Below are positions 7,044-8,297 of a stretch of 8,297 nucleotides of DNA, piece after piece. The stretch's first letter is position 1. Every line of letters starts with the position of its first letter. This DNA is from Thauera sp. (GTDB taxonomy: Bacteria; Pseudomonadota; Gammaproteobacteria; Burkholderiales; Rhodocyclaceae): NCBI GenBank assembly GCA_003446655.1, contig DMCZ01000211.1:4017-12313 (forward strand), in the 5' to 3' direction. The translations under genes and the position numbers were made by a program. A model generated the notes under the pieces. That model was not told the DNA's origin, did no database searches, and saw only the letters and a program-made list of their open reading frames with translations.

Positions 7044-8297
7044 TTGACCGAGCCCTTCCTGTCCGACTTCCTCGCCGCCGGCGTCGACCCCGACGAGGTG
7101 CCCGAGCTGGCGGCGCTGGCTTCGGCGCGCCCGCTGCTCGACGCGTTCATCACGCTGTTCCGCGGCACCGAGGCCGAGGTGCTGATGCGCCTGCTGGTGC
7201 TGCGCGAGATCGGCCGCGAGGCCGACTCGCCGCGCTGGTCGCCCGATGCCCTGCGCGCGCGCTTCACCTATCTCGACCCGGTCAAGCTCGAGACGGTGTT
7301 GAAGCGCCTGCGCGACAACGCGCTGCTGGCGATCGGCGAAGACGGCCACTACGCGCTCTCCGACGTCGGCCGCAACGCGGTGGCGGCGATCGCGATGCTG
7401 CTGCGTTTCGGCGAAGAAGAGGACACCGAGCTCGGCTTTCTCACCGCCCAGCTCGCCGGCCTGCAGGCGGTGGGCAGCATCACGCCCGAAGCGCTCGGCC
7501 ACCTGCTGTCCAAGCTCAACGACCTCACCTGGCATTTCGAGGAGGCGATCGCCTCGGGCTCGGAGTTCCGCATCCTCGACGCCCGCCGCCGCCTGTCGGC
7601 CAACGGGCGCTGGCTCGAGCGCGGCACGGACATCCTCAACAGGCTGCTCGCCGATCCCGAGGTCGACTTCGACATCGCCCGCATCGCGCAGCGCATCGGC
7701 CTGGCGCAATCGCGCCTGGCGCGGGTGGACGCCGCCTTCCAGCGCGCGCTCAACAAGATCGAGTCACAGCGCGTGACGCTGGGCGCCTCCGGGATCTCGT
7801 CCTCGGACGTCTCCGCCTGGCTGCGCGGCCTGGATGCGCCGACGCTGGCCGGACTCGCCGTCGGTGCCTTCGCCGCCGTGCCCGAACTCGCGCTGCTGGC
7901 CGGCGGCCACGAGCTGCTCGATCGCGCCGAAAGCCAGCTCGAAGGCGATGTTGCAGGCGCCGCGATCGACGCGGGCCTGCCGCCCCCCGATGACCCCGAC
8001 ACCGACATTGCGCCGCAGGTTGAAGACCTGCGCCTGCTCGAACATTTCACACACCGCCTCGCGGACCTGCCCGCGCCGCAACCACTGCAACGCGTGGTCG
8101 CAGGCGGGGGTTTCGCGCCGGCGAGCTACCGCCTGTCCCTGCTCGCCCTGCTTGCCGACGGCGCCGAGGCCGGCCCCGAGGACGGCCCGGTCGGTGCCTT
8201 CATGCGCTTGCCGGTGGACGTCGCGTTCGGCGATGCGCTGACGCCGGTCGGCGAGGACGAGATCGCCGCGATCACGCTCGGCGAGGTCAGCCCGCGC
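7044..8297 (+). CDS. Uncharacterised protein with N-terminal winged-helix-like domain (3' end outside window)
   Basis: The frame is open for 418 codons from TTG 7044 to the right edge with no stop, so the C-terminus is missing. Residues about 45-115 look like a winged helix: a helix (EAEVLMRLLVLREI), a recognition-like helix (DPVKLETVLKRLRDNALL), then a short wing ending in HYALSDVGRNAV. Residues about 116-245 are helical, with a conserved-looking stretch 'RALNKIESQRVTLG' (234-247). After that comes an Ala/Leu-rich region and a Pro/Asp-rich linker (313-323). No catalytic motif, signal peptide or membrane segment is seen. A winged helix followed by helices is the plan of MukF/MksF-type kleisins, but I cannot align it convincingly, so no function is assigned. 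The start is uncertain: TTG 7044 has AGGG (7030-7033) 10 nt before it, and GTG 7098 or ATG 7185 are alternatives. The 3-nt gap after prfB implies cotranscription. Confidence 0.75.
   Translation, partial: MTEPFLSDFLAAGVDPDEVPELAALASARPLLDAFITLFRGTEAEVLMRLLVLREIGREADSPRWSPDALRARFTYLDPVKLETVLKRLRDNALLAIGEDGHYALSDVGRNAVAAIAMLLRFGEEEDTELGFLTAQLAGLQAVGSITPEALGHLLSKLNDLTWHFEEAIASGSEFRILDARRRLSANGRWLERGTDILNRLLADPEVDFDIARIAQRIGLAQSRLARVDAAFQRALNKIESQRVTLGASGISSSDVSAWLRGLDAPTLAGLAVGAFAAVPELALLAGGHELLDRAESQLEGDVAGAAIDAGLPPPDDPDTDIAPQVEDLRLLEHFTHRLADLPAPQPLQRVVAGGGFAPASYRLSLLALLADGAEAGPEDGPVGAFMRLPVDVAFGDALTPVGEDEIAAITLGEVSPR

Noticed and set aside
5895..7709. 604-residue open frame on the minus strand opposite prfB and the next gene
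   Set aside because: It runs opposite confirmed RF2 and has repetitive Val/Leu/Ala/Gly/Asp composition typical of antisense frames in high-GC DNA.
6761..7993. 410-residue plus-strand open frame overlapping the 3' part of prfB
   Set aside because: It is Arg/Ala/Gly/Pro-rich out-of-frame shadow. The frame in phase with prfB from 7044 has much more protein-like composition and helical patterning.
1..8297. Mobile elements, CRISPR arrays, tRNA or rRNA genes, toxin or defence cassettes
   Set aside because: No long direct or inverted repeats, transposase or integrase motifs, regularly spaced repeats or tRNA-like cloverleafs were recognised; most of the window is explained by the six protein genes.

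Overview
The window is GC-rich, densely coding DNA with strong G/C preference at third codon positions. The gene set is a phosphoglycerate-mutase-like protein upstream of recJ, a polyhydroxyalkanoate phasin, a membrane GGDEF/EAL protein, and prfB with a programmed frameshift. It suggests a betaproteobacterial chromosome, most likely in the Thauera/Azoarcus/Aromatoleum (Rhodocyclales) neighbourhood. That placement comes from recognising protein families, not from a search. I see no mobile element, tRNA, rRNA, CRISPR array or other sign of an accessory island.

Layout, left to right. Positions 3-560 (+) hold the C-terminal part of a conserved protein of the phosphoglycerate-mutase-like (alkaline phosphatase superfamily) type, cut by the window edge. 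recJ follows at 611-2302 (+). A 192-bp gap with weak promoter-like elements and small inverted repeats leads to a phasin-like gene at 2495-3076 (+). Facing it is a gene for a sensory c-di-GMP enzyme (dCache-like periplasmic domain, PAS, GGDEF, EAL) at 3071-5716 (-). The two converge so tightly that one palindromic hexamer, TCATGA, supplies both stop codons. A divergent 219-bp gap carries a perfect TATAAT ahead of prfB at 5936-7040 (+), which is split by the classical +1 frameshift site. Three bases after the prfB stop, and in the same frame, an uncharacterised open frame begins at 7044 and runs off the right edge. It has an apparent winged-helix domain followed by a helical region.

Functionally this is mostly housekeeping: DNA repair and recombination (RecJ), translation termination (RF2), carbon storage (phasin) and second-messenger signalling (GGDEF/EAL). 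In many Betaproteobacteria recJ and prfB lie close together. Here the phasin and the c-di-GMP gene separate them, and the latter is on the opposite strand. The two points most worth following are the unassigned winged-helix protein behind prfB and its unusual in-frame junction, where the UGA that separates it from RF2 is itself a codon RF2 reads. I did not find a clear previously undescribed multi-gene system in this window.
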